From positions 62,001 through 126,000 of the forward strand of contig CAWEYS010000023.1 of NCBI GenBank assembly GCA_963813355.1: 64,000 nucleotides of DNA. Reading direction: 5' to 3'. Shown piece after piece: positions 34,699-43,876 of this stretch. The notes beneath the pieces were generated by a model. It was not told where the DNA came from. It did no database searches and was given only the letters and a program-made list of their open reading frames with translations. This stretch comes from DATAGF01 sp963813355. Its GTDB lineage: Bacteria > Actinomycetota > Thermoleophilia > Miltoncostaeales > Miltoncostaeaceae. The position numbers and the translations under genes are program-made. Position 1 is the first letter of the stretch. Each line of letters starts with the position of its first letter.

Positions 34699-35597
34699 GC
34701 CTCGCTCCCGGGCCGGTAGCGGCGCAGCAGCACGACCGCCGCGGCCCCGACGACCACCAGGTAGGCGAGGGCGAACTCCCACAGCGAGTTGGGGATGTCG
34801 TCGCGCGCGTCCGGGAACAGCTCGCCGGCGAAGCCGATCGGCAGCGTCGACAGGCTGACGAGGTCGAGCTCCTCCGCGCCGTCGAAGGCCTCCTGCAGCA
34901 GGGCGGAGAGCGTCGTGGGCGCGACGAGCAGGAGAAGGTAGCCGCCGATCGCGAAGGCGCGGCGGCCGGTGAGCGAGGAGACGGCCAGCCCGACCATCCC
35001 GTAGTAGACCGCGAGGATGACGCCGGCGCCGACGATCCGGGGCAGCTCGGCCCAGTGGTCCTGCAGGTAGCCGACCGGGTGCTCCTCGAAGACGAGGATG
35101 CCGGCGTAGAGCACCAGCATCGGGACCATCGTCACCAGCAGGAGCGGCGCGATCGCCGCGATCACGCGGCCGAGTAGGTACTCCCCGCGGCTGACGGCCG
35201 TCGAGAAGTAGAGCTGCAGCACCCCGTCGCGCCGGTCGGGGCAGAGCAGCTCCGGCGTCGTGATGCCGGCGAACAGCAGGATCACCACCCCGATGATCGC
35301 CTGGTAGCCCGAGAAGGGCAGGGCGTCGGTGAGGTCGATCCCCGTCTGGTCGGCGAACAGGGCCCGCACGCCCAGCACGATCACGGCGGGCGCGACCGCC
35401 AGCAGGATGAGCGTGATCGGCACGGCCTTGGCCTTCCAGCCGCGCCGGGCCCCCAGCGAGCGCAGCGCGCCCCAGCGCGCCAGCGACGCCACGGCCGCCG
35501 CGCGCCCCCGCCGCTCGCCGGCGTACGTCCCGTACCGGACGTCGCGGATCTCGGCCTCGGCCGTCCTCGCCCCGGGGGGCGGCCCCGTCGAGCTCAC
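34695..35597 (-). CDS. ABC-2 type transporter permease (300 aa)
   Basis: A cytoplasmic N-terminus of about 50 residues, then six to seven membrane segments (PITLILLAVAPAVIVLGVRA first). The loop CPDRRDGVLQLYFSTAVSRG is the counterpart of the EREDGT loop of the second permease, so the two are distant paralogues. GTG 35597 overlaps the ATPase stop (GTGA). Partner of the ATPase at 35594-36541. Confidence 0.85.
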   Translation of the reverse strand: MSSTGPPPGARTAEAEIRDVRYGTYAGERRGRAAAVASLARWGALRSLGARRGWKAKAVPITLILLAVAPAVIVLGVRALFADQTGIDLTDALPFSGYQAIIGVVILLFAGITTPELLCPDRRDGVLQLYFSTAVSRGEYLLGRVIAAIAPLLLVTMVPMLVLYAGILVFEEHPVGYLQDHWAELPRIVGAGVILAVYYGMVGLAVSSLTGRRAFAIGGYLLLLVAPTTLSALLQEAFDGAEELDLVSLSTLPIGFAGELFPDARDDIPNSLWEFALAYLVVVGAAAVVLLRRYRPGSEA

Positions 35598-36541
35598 TCG
35601 AGCGCCTCCACGAGCGCGTCCTCGAGCGTGGGCCCGGCCGGCCTCAGCTCGCGGAGGGCGATGCCGGCCTCGGCGGCGGCGTCGCGCACCCCGTCGAGCA
35701 GGGCGTCCTCGGGCGCGCCGCCCACGGCCACGCCACCGTCGCGGGGGCGGGCCGTGAGCCCGCGCGCGGCGAGCCGGTTCGCGAAGGCCTCGAGGTCGCC
35801 CGTGGCCCGCACCAGCACGCCGTCGCCGGCCAGGCCCTCCATCTCGTCGATGCGGCCGGCGGTGACGACGCGCCCCTCCCGCAGCACGACGACCGCGTCG
35901 CAGGTGCGCGTCACGTCCTCCAGCACGTGCGAGGAGAGCAGCACGGCGATGCCGAGCTCGCTCGAGAGCCGGCGCACGAGGGCGAGCATCTCCTCGCGGC
36001 CCGAGGGGTCGAGCCCGTTGGTGGGCTCGTCCAGCACGACCAGCTCGGGGGAGTGGACCAGCGCCTGGGCCAGCTTGGCGCGCTGCTTCATGCCGGTGGA
36101 GAAGGTGCGGATGAGGCGCGAGCGCTCCTCCTCGAGGCCCACCTGGAACAGCACCTCCGAGGCGCGCAGCACCGCGTCGCGGCGCGGCAGGCCGCGCAGC
36201 TCTGCCATGTGCACGACCAGGTCGCGCGCGGTCATCTCCAGCGGCAGGCAGTCGAGCTCGGGCATGTAGCCCAGCCGGCGGCGGACCTCGGCCGCGTCGC
36301 GGGCGGCGTCGACGCCGAGCACCGAGACCCCGCCCTCGTCCGGGCGCACGAGCCCGAGCAGGAGCCTCATGAGCGTCGACTTGCCCGCCCCGTTGGCGCC
36401 CAGGAGGCCGGTCGCCGGGGCGTCGAGCGCCAGGGTGACGCCGTCGAGCGCCGTCACCGCCCCGAAGCGCTTGACGAGCCCCTCGACCGCGATCAGGCGG
36501 GCGCCGCCCGCGACGGGCGCCGTGAGGGTGGAGGACTCCAC
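35594..36541 (-). CDS. ABC transporter ATP-binding protein (315 aa)
   Basis: Walker A GANGAGKST, signature FSTGMKQRAKLAQAL, Walker B LVVLDEPTNGLDP, switch His in LLSSHVLEDVTRT, and an ABC-2-type C-terminal domain ending LEDALVEALE. First gene of the four-gene export operon. GTG 36541 lies nine bases after a minus-strand -10 box TACACT (complement 36551-36556), so the operon mRNA is probably leaderless. Confidence 0.93.
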   Translation of the reverse strand: MESSTLTAPVAGGARLIAVEGLVKRFGAVTALDGVTLALDAPATGLLGANGAGKSTLMRLLLGLVRPDEGGVSVLGVDAARDAAEVRRRLGYMPELDCLPLEMTARDLVVHMAELRGLPRRDAVLRASEVLFQVGLEEERSRLIRTFSTGMKQRAKLAQALVHSPELVVLDEPTNGLDPSGREEMLALVRRLSSELGIAVLLSSHVLEDVTRTCDAVVVLREGRVVTAGRIDEMEGLAGDGVLVRATGDLEAFANRLAARGLTARPRDGGVAVGGAPEDALLDGVRDAAAEAGIALRELRPAGPTLEDALVEALE

Positions 36542-36622
36542 GGGGAGCCCAGTGTAGGGCCTGCCCCGGGTCCCGACGCCCGGCTCCGCTCGCGCGGCGC
36601 CGGGGCCGGGTTAACGGTCAGT

Positions 36623-37741
36623 TCAGGCCGTCGCCGCGGGCTCGGCGACGTCCGCGACCTCGGGGGCGCCGTCGCCGCGGATGAAGGCCTCGGTGAGCTC
36701 GTGCGCGACGGCGTCCGGGTACTGCACCGGGGGGCTCTTCATGAAGTAGGACGACGGCCCCTCGAGGGTGCCGCCGATGCCCCGGTCCAGGGCGAGCTTC
36801 GCGCACCGGACGGCGTCGATCACGATGCCGGCCGAGTTCGGCGAGTCCCACACCTCGAGCTTGAGCTCCATGTTGATCGGCACGTCGCCGAAGCCGGTGC
36901 CCTCGAGGCGGATGTGGGCCCACTTGCGGTCGGTCAGCCACGGCACGTAGTCGCTCGGGCCGATGTGGACGTCCTTCGCGTCGATCTCGTCGTCCAGGAT
37001 CGACGTGACCGCGTTGGTCTTGGAGATCTTCTTCGACTCGAGGCGCTCGCGCTCGAGCATGTTGAGGAAGTCGGTGTTGCCGCCGAAGTTCAGCTGCGAC
37101 GTGTGGGCGAGCTTGACCCCGCGCTCGCGCATCAGGCGGGCGAGCTGGCGATGGACGATCGTGGCGCCCACCTGGCTCTTGATGTCGTCGCCCACGATGG
37201 GGAGGCCGCGCTCGCGGAAGCGGTCCTGCCAGTAGGTCTCGCGGCCGATGAACACCGGGATGCAGTTCACGAACGCGCAGCCGGCGCGCAGGATCTGCTC
37301 GACGTACCACTTGGTCGCGTCCTCGGAGCCGACCGGCAGGTAGCTCACGACGACGTGGGTGTTGGTGTCGCGCAGGATGCCGGCGATGTCGGCGGTCGGG
37401 CCGTCGGCCTTCGTGATGACCTCCGACAGGTACTTGCCGAGGCCGTCGTGGGTCATGCCGCGCTGCACCTCGACGCCCTGGTAGGGGACGTCGGAGAGCT
37501 TGATCGTGTTGTTGGGCTCGGCGAAGACGGCCTCGGACAGGTCGCGGCCCACCTTGCGGGCGTCGATGTCGAAGGCCGCGGTGAAGCGGATGTCGCGCAC
37601 GTGATAGCCGCCGAGGTCCACGTGCATGAGGCCGGGCACGAACTCGTCGGGAGCGGCGTCGCGGTAGAACTCCACGCCCTGCACGAGCGACGAGGCGCAG
37701 TTGCCCACGCCGATGATGGCCACGTTGACGGTGTCGCTCAC
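36623..37741 (-). CDS. ino1: Inositol-3-phosphate synthase (372 aa)
   Basis: NAD-dependent isomerisation of glucose 6-phosphate to inositol 3-phosphate, the first step to phosphatidylinositol and mycothiol-type thiols. VNVAIIGVGNCASSLVQGVE is the NAD-binding start; DDIKSQVGATIVHRQLARL, LNFGGNTDFLNM and SKKISKTN are hallmark motifs of the actinobacterial enzyme. GTG 37741 has GAGGAGAAG in front. Upstream is a palindrome shared with the divergent recombinase-like gene. Confidence 0.96.
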   Translation of the reverse strand: MSDTVNVAIIGVGNCASSLVQGVEFYRDAAPDEFVPGLMHVDLGGYHVRDIRFTAAFDIDARKVGRDLSEAVFAEPNNTIKLSDVPYQGVEVQRGMTHDGLGKYLSEVITKADGPTADIAGILRDTNTHVVVSYLPVGSEDATKWYVEQILRAGCAFVNCIPVFIGRETYWQDRFRERGLPIVGDDIKSQVGATIVHRQLARLMRERGVKLAHTSQLNFGGNTDFLNMLERERLESKKISKTNAVTSILDDEIDAKDVHIGPSDYVPWLTDRKWAHIRLEGTGFGDVPINMELKLEVWDSPNSAGIVIDAVRCAKLALDRGIGGTLEGPSSYFMKSPPVQYPDAVAHELTEAFIRGDGAPEVADVAEPAATA

Positions 37742-37791
37742 AAGCTTCTCCTCGGGTCGGGTCGCGTCGGTCCTGAGCGGACGCTAAATCT

Positions 37792-37811
37792 ATTCGTGTT
37801 TTTACACTAAT
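37792..37811. promoter_or_regulatory. Imperfect palindrome in the ino1/recombinase-like divergent promoter
   Basis: The core GTGT-TTTT-ACAC (37796-37807) is a perfect inverted repeat, extended on each side to ATTn and nAAT. It stands out as AT-rich in a very GC-rich window. The TTTACA part (37801-37806) is also the -35 of the recombinase-like gene, so a protein bound here would block that promoter and could affect ino1. Confidence 0.55.
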
Positions 37812-37830
37812 CGATGACTTGGTGTACAGT
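37801..37830 (+). promoter_or_regulatory. Promoter of the recombinase-like gene
   Basis: TTTACA (37801-37806), an 18-base spacer and TACAGT (37825-37830), eight bases before ATG 37839. Confidence 0.55.
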
Positions 37831-37838
37831 GCCCGGCG

Positions 37839-38444
37839 ATGACGAAACTCGTCGGATACGTGCGGATCGGCCCCCGAGAGCGCGACGACGAGCGGCCCAG
37901 CCTGGACATCCAGCGGCGGGGCCTCGAGAACGCCGCGCAGGCGAAGGGGTGGGAGCTGGTGCGCGTGGAGGAGGACGTGCGCTCCGGGCGCAGCCTCCGG
38001 CGGCCCGGCCTGCGGGCCGCGCTCGCGGCGTGCCGCGCGGGCGAGGCGGAGGGGATCGCCGTCGCCCGGCTCGACCGGCTCACCTACTCGATCACCGACC
38101 TGGCCGAGCTGGTGCGCGAGGCGGTCGAGGGCGGCTACACGATCGTGTCGCTGCAGCCCTCCGTCGACATCGCCTCCGACGGCGGGCGCGCGGTGGGTGA
38201 GGTGCTCGCCGAGGCGGCGACGTGGCAGCCCCGGGCGATCGCCACGGCCGGGCGAGCGCTGACCGGACGGCCCGGACGGCCGTCCTCGACCCCGGCGGCG
38301 GTCGCCGAGCGCATCCGCGACCTGCGGGCCCAGGGCATGACCCTCCAGGCGATCTGCGACACCCTCAACCGCGAGGGGATCCCCACGCCGCGCGGGGGCG
38401 CCGAGTGGCGCCCCACCTCCCTCCGCTCGGTGCTGCGGGCCTAG
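37839..38444 (+). CDS. Serine-recombinase-family protein lacking the catalytic serine (201 aa)
   Basis: The resolvase fold is clear (KLVGYVRIGPRE, then IAVARLDRLTYSITDLAEL, GYTIVSLQPSVDI) and the C-terminal part has the recombinase DNA-binding helices (AERIRDLRAQGMTLQAICDT, NREGIPTPRGG). In active enzymes the first motif is Y-x-R-V/I-S; here the Ser position is G11, though R9 and the R-L-D-R motif remain. The late E-R motif is also replaced (AEAATWQPRA). I infer a protein that still binds DNA but does not cut, perhaps acting on the palindrome in its own promoter. No transposon ends flank it. Confidence 0.85.
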   Translation: MTKLVGYVRIGPRERDDERPSLDIQRRGLENAAQAKGWELVRVEEDVRSGRSLRRPGLRAALAACRAGEAEGIAVARLDRLTYSITDLAELVREAVEGGYTIVSLQPSVDIASDGGRAVGEVLAEAATWQPRAIATAGRALTGRPGRPSSTPAAVAERIRDLRAQGMTLQAICDTLNREGIPTPRGGAEWRPTSLRSVLRA

Positions 38445-38448
38445 CCGC

Positions 38449-39917
38449 TCAGCGCGTCGGGCAGGCGGCGCCGGCGCGGTCGACGTAGCCCTGCCACCGC
38501 TCCGCCGTCGCGCCGAAGCCGCGGTCGGGGTAGGCCTCGGCCAGCCGGCCGAGCAGGCGCACGTGGTAGCAGTGGTAGTTGAGGTCGGCGAGGTAGCTGC
38601 GCCAGGGGCGCCCGGGCGTCAGCAGGCCGTAGTAGCTCCAGGAGCCCGAGTCGTGGTCGGCGAGGTGGCGCTCGAGCGTCGCCGCCCCGCGGTCGGCGAG
38701 GTCGCGCGCCAGGGCGATGGCGGCCTCGGCCGCGGGGGACTCCGGCCCGGGCCGGTCGAGCGCCGCGGCCGTCCCGAGCAGGTTGAGCAGGGTGACCATG
38801 AAGCCGTTGAGGGCCGCGCCCTTCCAGGGGCTCTCGCCCGGGTAGGCCCGCTCGACGTACCAGGGGGCCGGGTCCTGGCCGGCGGCGGTCGCGACCAGCG
38901 TCCTCACGCCGCCGCGGTCGACGAGGACCACGAAGGACGCGAGCGCGTCGAGCGCCGCCCGCTCGAGGCGCGGGTCGCCGGTGCGCGCCGCGCCATGCGC
39001 CATGAGCAGGGCGACGCGGGCCTGGGCCATGGCCGAGGCCCCGGGGCGGATCGCGGCCGGGTCGTCGGCGACGTCGTAGTACTCCCAGACGAGGAAGCGC
39101 CGGGCGCCCGCCGCGCGCTCGACGCCCATCTCCAGCAGCGTCGCCGCGAGGGCCTCGGGGGGCACGTCGTCGTTGAGCCCCCGCCAGCGGCCGGTGGTGG
39201 CCACGGGGTTGACCGCGAAGCCCTGGCCGCCCCGGTAGGTCAGGATGACCCCGTCCGGGTCGCGCAGCAGCACCCGCCCGCCCGGCGACGGGCGGCGCGC
39301 GAACCACCACGCGTTGGCCCGCAGCGCCCGGGCGACCGTGGCCCGCCGGCCCGCGGGCGCCGGCGGCGCGCCGGGCGCCAGGTAGGCGCTCCAGAGGGCG
39401 AGCCCGCGGCGGATGTCGGCCTCCTCCGCCGACCCCGGGGCGGCCGAGGCGAGGGCCGTCGCGAGCGCGCGCCGGGCCGGCTCGTACCCGGTCGGTGCCT
39501 CGTCCGCCGGGATCGCGACGCCCGCGGGGGGAGCGGCCGGCGGATCGACCTGGGGCGGGGGAGGGGAGGGAGGCTGAGGCGCGGGTCGAGGGTCCGGGCA
39601 CGGCCGGCGTCTCGGGCTCCGGTCGAGGCTCCGGCTCGTCGGGGCCCGGGCGCCGGCCGCGGCGCTCTGCGCCGGCTCCGGCACGGGCACGGGCGCCGGC
39701 GGGCCGGCGCCGCGGGGGGCTCGGCCGGCTCGACCGCCGGCGGGGGCGGCTGCAGGAGCGCCTCCTCGGGCGGGGCGGCGGGGACGGCCGAGGCGGCCGC
39801 GGCCGGCGGGGGCGGCGGCTCGCCGCGGCCGTCGAGCCAGGCCGCCCCGCCGAACCCCAGGGCCGCGGCGACGACGCCGAGGGCGAGGATGGCGGCGGCC
39901 TGGCGCTCGCGGGTCAC
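38449..39917 (-). CDS. Membrane-anchored D-glucuronyl C5-epimerase-like protein, frameshifts in the linker
   Basis: An N-terminal anchor (AAAILALGVVAAALGFGGAAW) begins at 39917 (GTG), followed by a Pro-rich linker in which the frame changes two or three times between 39720 and 39580. The catalytic part is intact: YRGGQGFAVNPVATTGRWRG, AQARVALLMAHGAARTGDPR, and the C-terminal GSWSYYGLLTPGR with LADLNYHCYHVRLLGRLAEA, typical of the C5-epimerase C-terminal domain. It should act outside the membrane on a uronic-acid polymer or similar. The broken linker may be assembly error in a C/G-repetitive tract; one G6 run is at 39714-39719. Confidence 0.78.
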
Positions 39918-39975
39918 CGGCCCCTCATACCACGCGGGCGGCTCCGTCCCGCGGCGCCGGTACGCTCCTCCGGTC

Positions 39976-40602
39976 GTGGCGACCGAGCCCCCACCCCGAC
40001 AGGCCCGCGGCGGACGCGGGCTCGCCTTCGACTACGACCGCACCGTGGCGCTCAGCGACGGCGTGTTCGCCATCGCGCTCACGCTGCTGGTGCTCACGAT
40101 CCCGGAGATCGAGTCCGGCGACGACCTCTGGGGCCAGCTCGAGGACAACCTGCCGGCCTTCGGCGCCTACGCCCTGAGCTTCCTCGTGCTCGCCGCCGTC
40201 TGGCGCCAGCACCACGTCTTCCTGCGGGAGGTGACCCGCATCGACGGCCGTCTGACCAGCCTGAACCTGCTGTACCTGGGGATCGTGGCCATCGTCCCGT
40301 ACCCCACCGGGCTGGTCGCCGAGCACGGCGACGAGTCGGCGTCGGTCGTCGTCTACGCGGCCGCACTCGCGGCACTCACGCTGGTCGGGGCGCTCATGGT
40401 GATCTACACCCAGCGCACCGGGCTCGCGCCGCCGCGCAACTACCCGCTGTGGTTCAGCCTCACCACGCCGGCCGTCTTCCTGATCTCGATCCCGATCGCC
40501 CTGGCCGACCCGTCGGCGGGCATCTGGTTCTGGCTCGTCCTGATCCCGCTCGGGATGCTCGAGGGCCGCCTCGCCGGGCGCCCGAAGGCGCCCGGCGGCT
40601 GA
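39976..40602 (+). CDS. TMEM175-like potassium channel family protein (208 aa)
   Basis: The first helix has the family signature LSDGVFAIALTLLVLTIP (F/L-S-D motif at the selectivity-lining helix), followed by five more membrane segments (ALSFLVLAAVWRQHHVFL and so on), six in total, as in bacterial TMEM175 channels that work as tetramers and leak K+. GTG 39976 lies nine bases after the -10-like TACGCT (39961-39966). The 3' end faces the MMPL gene, 7 bases away. Confidence 0.88.
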   Translation: MATEPPPRQARGGRGLAFDYDRTVALSDGVFAIALTLLVLTIPEIESGDDLWGQLEDNLPAFGAYALSFLVLAAVWRQHHVFLREVTRIDGRLTSLNLLYLGIVAIVPYPTGLVAEHGDESASVVVYAAALAALTLVGALMVIYTQRTGLAPPRNYPLWFSLTTPAVFLISIPIALADPSAGIWFWLVLIPLGMLEGRLAGRPKAPGG

Positions 40603-40609
40603 CGGCGGC

Positions 40610-42862
40610 TCAGCCCTCCTCGACCGCCGGCTTCGGCGGCGGGGCGGGCCGTTCGGCCGGCGTGGCCGTGCCGGCCGGCGGCTCGATCGTCAGGCGCGGC
40701 AGCACCTTGTCGAGCCAGCGCGGCATGTACCACATCCGCTCGTCCATGAGGTGCATCACCGCGGGGACGAGCACGAGCCTGATGACGAACGCGTCGATCA
40801 GGATCGCCATGCCGAGCGCGAGCCCGAACTCCTTGATGATGCGGTCCTCGCCCAGGAGGAACGACAGGAACACGACGGACATGATCAGCGCCGCCGCGAC
40901 GACCACCCGGCCGATCGCGCCGATGCCGCGCGTGATCGCCGGCCGCGCCTTCGCGCCGTTGACGTACTCCTCGCGGATGCGGCTGACGAGGAAGACCTCG
41001 TAGTCCATCGAGAGCCCGAACAGGATCGCGAACACGATCACGGGCAGGAACGACTCGATGGGGCCGGTGCGGTCGAGGCCGATCAGCCCCTGCAGCCACC
41101 CCCACTGGAAGACCGCGATCAGGATGCCGAAGCTGGCGAACGCCGACATGATGGTGGTGATGGAGGCCTTCACGGCCACGACGATCGAGCGGAAGGCCAT
41201 CGAGATCAGCACGAAGGTGATGCCGATCACGACCAGCAGGAAGAGCGGCAGCCGCTCGGAGATGCGCTGGGCGACGTCGTCGAAGGCGGCGGTCTGGCCG
41301 CCGATGAACGCCTGGGCGTCCTGGCCGTCGAGGGTCGCCGGCACGACATCGTTCCGCAGCTGCTCGACCAGGTCCTGCGTCTCGGAGTCCTGGGGAGAGG
41401 TGGTCGGGTAGACCGTGATGACGGCCGTGTCGCCGGCGTCGTTGACGTTCGGGTCGCTGACCGACTCGACGCCCGGCGTCTCGCGGAAGGCGTCCGCCAG
41501 CCGGTCGGCGGCCCCGGGTGCCCCGCCCTGGTCGACCGTCACGAGCAGCGGGCCGTTGAAGCCGGGCCCGAAGCCCTCGGCGAGGAGGTCGTAGGCCTGG
41601 CGGGTCGTCGTGTCGGGCGGGTTGGAGCCGGCGTCGCTCGAGCCGAGCTGCACCGAGAAGACCGGGATCGACAGGATCACGATCAGCGCGGTCGCGGCGA
41701 TCGCCGACGTCCGGGCGTGCCGGGTGACGAAGCGGCCCCAGCGGGCGATCATCGTGCCGTCGGCCCCGGCGGTCGACGCGTCGCGGCGGCGGGTGAACGG
41801 CACCCGGCCCTTGTCGATGCGCGGGCCGAGCAGGCTCAGGATCGCGGGCAGCAGCGTGATCGCCGCGGCGACCGCCGTGACGACCGTGATCGCGGCGCCC
41901 AGGCCGAGCTTGGTGATGAAGTCCAGCCCGATCACGGCCAGCGCCGAGATCGAGATCGCCACGGTCAGGCCGGCGAACACCACCGCGCGCCCGGCCGTCG
42001 CCACTGCCGCGGCGGCGGCGTGCTCGCCGCTGAGGCCGTCGTGGATCCCCTGGCGGAAGCGGGTGACGATGAACAGGGAGTAGTCGATGCCGACGCCCAG
42101 CCCGAGCATCGTCGCCAGCACCGGCGTGATGGTGTTGAAGTTGGTGACCGCGGCGGCGAGCGTCAGCAGCGACAGCCCGAGGCCGACCGACACCAGCGCC
42201 AGCACGATCGGCAGCCCGGCGGCGACGACGCTGCCGAGCATGATCAGCAGGATGATGATGGCCGCGATCAGGCCCAGGAGCTCGCTGGTGCCGGTCGCGG
42301 GAGGCTCGGAGTTCTGGATCACCGGGCCGGTGAACTGCAGCTCCACCCCCGAGCCGGCGACGGCCGCCTCGGTGGTCTCCTTGAGCTGGTCGACGTCCTC
42401 CTTGGGCACGTCGAACGACTGCTCCGAGAACTGCACGTCCACGTAGGCGATGCGCCGGTCGTCGCTGACGTCGCCGCCGTCGCCGGTCAGCGGGTTGCCG
42501 ACGTCCTCGACGCCGGGGACCGCGGCCGCGGCCTGGAGCGCGTCGCGGATCGCCCTGGGGGCCTGCCCCTGGGCGAGCGTCTGCCCCTCGGGGACCGCGA
42601 AGACCAGCTGGGCCGACTCGCCCGACTGCTGCGGGAAGCGCTGCTCCAGCAGGTCGGTCGCCCGCTGGGCGTCCGAGTCGGGGATGGTGAACTCGTCGAC
42701 GAGGGTGCCGCCGATCGTGGCGCTCCCCCCGACGATCGCGACGGCCACGACCACCCAGATGGCGATCGTCCGCCAGCCGTGGCGCGCGCACGCGCGGGCC
42801 AGGCGGGACAGCGCCCCCTCGTGGCGGGGGCTCTCTGCGGTGACGGTGGGTCTCTCGCTCAT
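40610..42862 (-). CDS. MMPL/RND family exporter (750 aa)
   Basis: Two repeated halves, each with one segment, a large extracytoplasmic loop and five further segments: about twelve membrane helices. The proton-relay-type motif GIDYSLFI in helix 4 and GLSMDYEVFLVSRIREEY in helix 10 are typical of the MmpL family that exports lipids, glycolipids or drugs across actinobacterial membranes. ATG 42862 is chosen for its GAGAGGTG ribosome context. Two tandem operator-like repeats lie upstream, suggesting TetR-type control by a regulator not adjacent. Confidence 0.93.
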   Translation of the reverse strand: MSERPTVTAESPRHEGALSRLARACARHGWRTIAIWVVVAVAIVGGSATIGGTLVDEFTIPDSDAQRATDLLEQRFPQQSGESAQLVFAVPEGQTLAQGQAPRAIRDALQAAAAVPGVEDVGNPLTGDGGDVSDDRRIAYVDVQFSEQSFDVPKEDVDQLKETTEAAVAGSGVELQFTGPVIQNSEPPATGTSELLGLIAAIIILLIMLGSVVAAGLPIVLALVSVGLGLSLLTLAAAVTNFNTITPVLATMLGLGVGIDYSLFIVTRFRQGIHDGLSGEHAAAAAVATAGRAVVFAGLTVAISISALAVIGLDFITKLGLGAAITVVTAVAAAITLLPAILSLLGPRIDKGRVPFTRRRDASTAGADGTMIARWGRFVTRHARTSAIAATALIVILSIPVFSVQLGSSDAGSNPPDTTTRQAYDLLAEGFGPGFNGPLLVTVDQGGAPGAADRLADAFRETPGVESVSDPNVNDAGDTAVITVYPTTSPQDSETQDLVEQLRNDVVPATLDGQDAQAFIGGQTAAFDDVAQRISERLPLFLLVVIGITFVLISMAFRSIVVAVKASITTIMSAFASFGILIAVFQWGWLQGLIGLDRTGPIESFLPVIVFAILFGLSMDYEVFLVSRIREEYVNGAKARPAITRGIGAIGRVVVAAALIMSVVFLSFLLGEDRIIKEFGLALGMAILIDAFVIRLVLVPAVMHLMDERMWYMPRWLDKVLPRLTIEPPAGTATPAERPAPPPKPAVEEG

Positions 42863-42926
42863 GGGCACCTCTCCGACGAGCCGGACAGCGACGGCGGCGA
42901 ATGTCTCAGAGCGCGCCCGGCGGTGA

Positions 42927-42970
42927 GTAAACGGACCAACAAGTCCGGGTAAAGGGACCGACAAAGACTC
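42927..42970. promoter_or_regulatory. Tandem 22-bp operator-like repeats upstream of the MMPL gene
   Basis: Two copies begin GTAAA at 42927 and 42949. The first 16 positions agree in 14. The first copy contains the inverted repeat GGAC-CAACAA-GTCC, the second a weaker version of it. The spacing of 22 bp is two helical turns. Lies 65-108 bp before the MMPL start and 115-158 bp before the PilZ gene. Confidence 0.55.
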
Positions 42971-43084
42971 GCGAGCTCGGCGCGGCCCGTCTTCTCCGAA
43001 CCTGCTCGCGTCGACGGGTGAGACGTCCCGGGCGGGCAGAACTCATCGCGGTCGAGCGAGAGGCGGCGCTAAGCTCGCCGCGGG

Positions 43085-43699
43085 ATGTCCGTCACGACCA
43101 CCCGCGCCGATGGCAGGCCCGCGCCGGAGCGCCGCGCCGCGCCGAGGATCCCGGTGGGCATCCCCGTGTCCGTCCTGCGCGGCGACCGGTCGTGCGCCGG
43201 GCTCGTGCTGGACGCGTCGCTGACCGGCCTGCTGGTCGAGCTGTCCGAGCCGCTGCCCTTCGTCGAGGCCGACGTCGTGGTCGCCCTCGTGCTGCCGGAC
43301 GCCGGCCGCCACGACGTCGACGCCGAGATCGTGCGCCGCGCCCTCGCGGGCGACGGCAAGGTGCTGCTCGCCCTGCGCCTGGCCAGGCTGCGGCCGCGCC
43401 CGCTCGGGGCGCCGCGGAGGGCGCCGGGGCGCGCGCCGTCGGGTTGGCAGGAGAGGGACCGCCCCCGGGCGGTCGCGCTGGCGGAGCTGCGGGCCCTCGG
43501 GACGCGCGCCTACGAGATGGCGCTGGTGGACCCCGACGCGTCGGCCCCCGCGCCCCTCGTGGCGTGGATCGGGCGCCTGGCCGCCGAGCTGGAGGTCGCG
43601 CCGCCGCGCCGGCCGACGGCCTGTCGCGACCTCCTGACGGCGGTGTCAGACCTCAGCCGGGAGGCCCGCCGGGATCAGAGCCCGGCCCAGCCGCTGTAG
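43085..43699 (+). CDS. PilZ-domain protein (204 aa)
   Basis: The cyclic-di-GMP motif is present: RRAAPRIPVGIPVSV supplies the RxxxR part and LVLDASLTGLLVEL the DxSxxG part. After the roughly 110-residue PilZ domain comes an unrelated helical C-terminal region (AVALAELRALGTRAYEMALV). No diguanylate cyclase or phosphodiesterase gene is nearby. ATG 43085 follows the -10 box TAAGCT (43070-43075) by nine bases. Confidence 0.82.
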   Translation: MSVTTTRADGRPAPERRAAPRIPVGIPVSVLRGDRSCAGLVLDASLTGLLVELSEPLPFVEADVVVALVLPDAGRHDVDAEIVRRALAGDGKVLLALRLARLRPRPLGAPRRAPGRAPSGWQERDRPRAVALAELRALGTRAYEMALVDPDASAPAPLVAWIGRLAAELEVAPPRRPTACRDLLTAVSDLSREARRDQSPAQPL

Positions 43700-43791
43700 T
43701 CGTCGTCGGGCCACGGGCTCGGCGGCTTGGGCGCCGGCGGCGGCTGCTCAGGGAGCTCGGTCGGGGGCACGGCCCCTCCACGGGTCGGCAT
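43675..43791 (-). CDS. Possible 38-residue peptide with acidic aromatic tail
   Basis: On the minus strand an ATG at 43791 opens a 38-codon frame rich in Pro in the middle (LPEQPPPAPKPPSPW) and ending DDDYSGWAGL. The end overlaps the PilZ gene by 25 bases. No ribosome site is visible. The composed tail is unlike the arginine-rich products of chance frames here, which is the only reason to list it. Confidence 0.3.
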   Translation of the reverse strand: MPTRGGAVPPTELPEQPPPAPKPPSPWPDDDYSGWAGL

Positions 43792-43876
43792 CGGGATGTC
43801 GTGACGCTATTCGCCGGCTCGGACGGACGATAACGTCGGAGGCGCTCGCGGGGGCGGGGACGAGGGGGGTGGCGGC

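Noticed and set aside
37839..38444. Recombinase gene as a sign of a mobile element
   Set aside because: No terminal repeats, attachment-site duplications, transposase or change in base composition around it.
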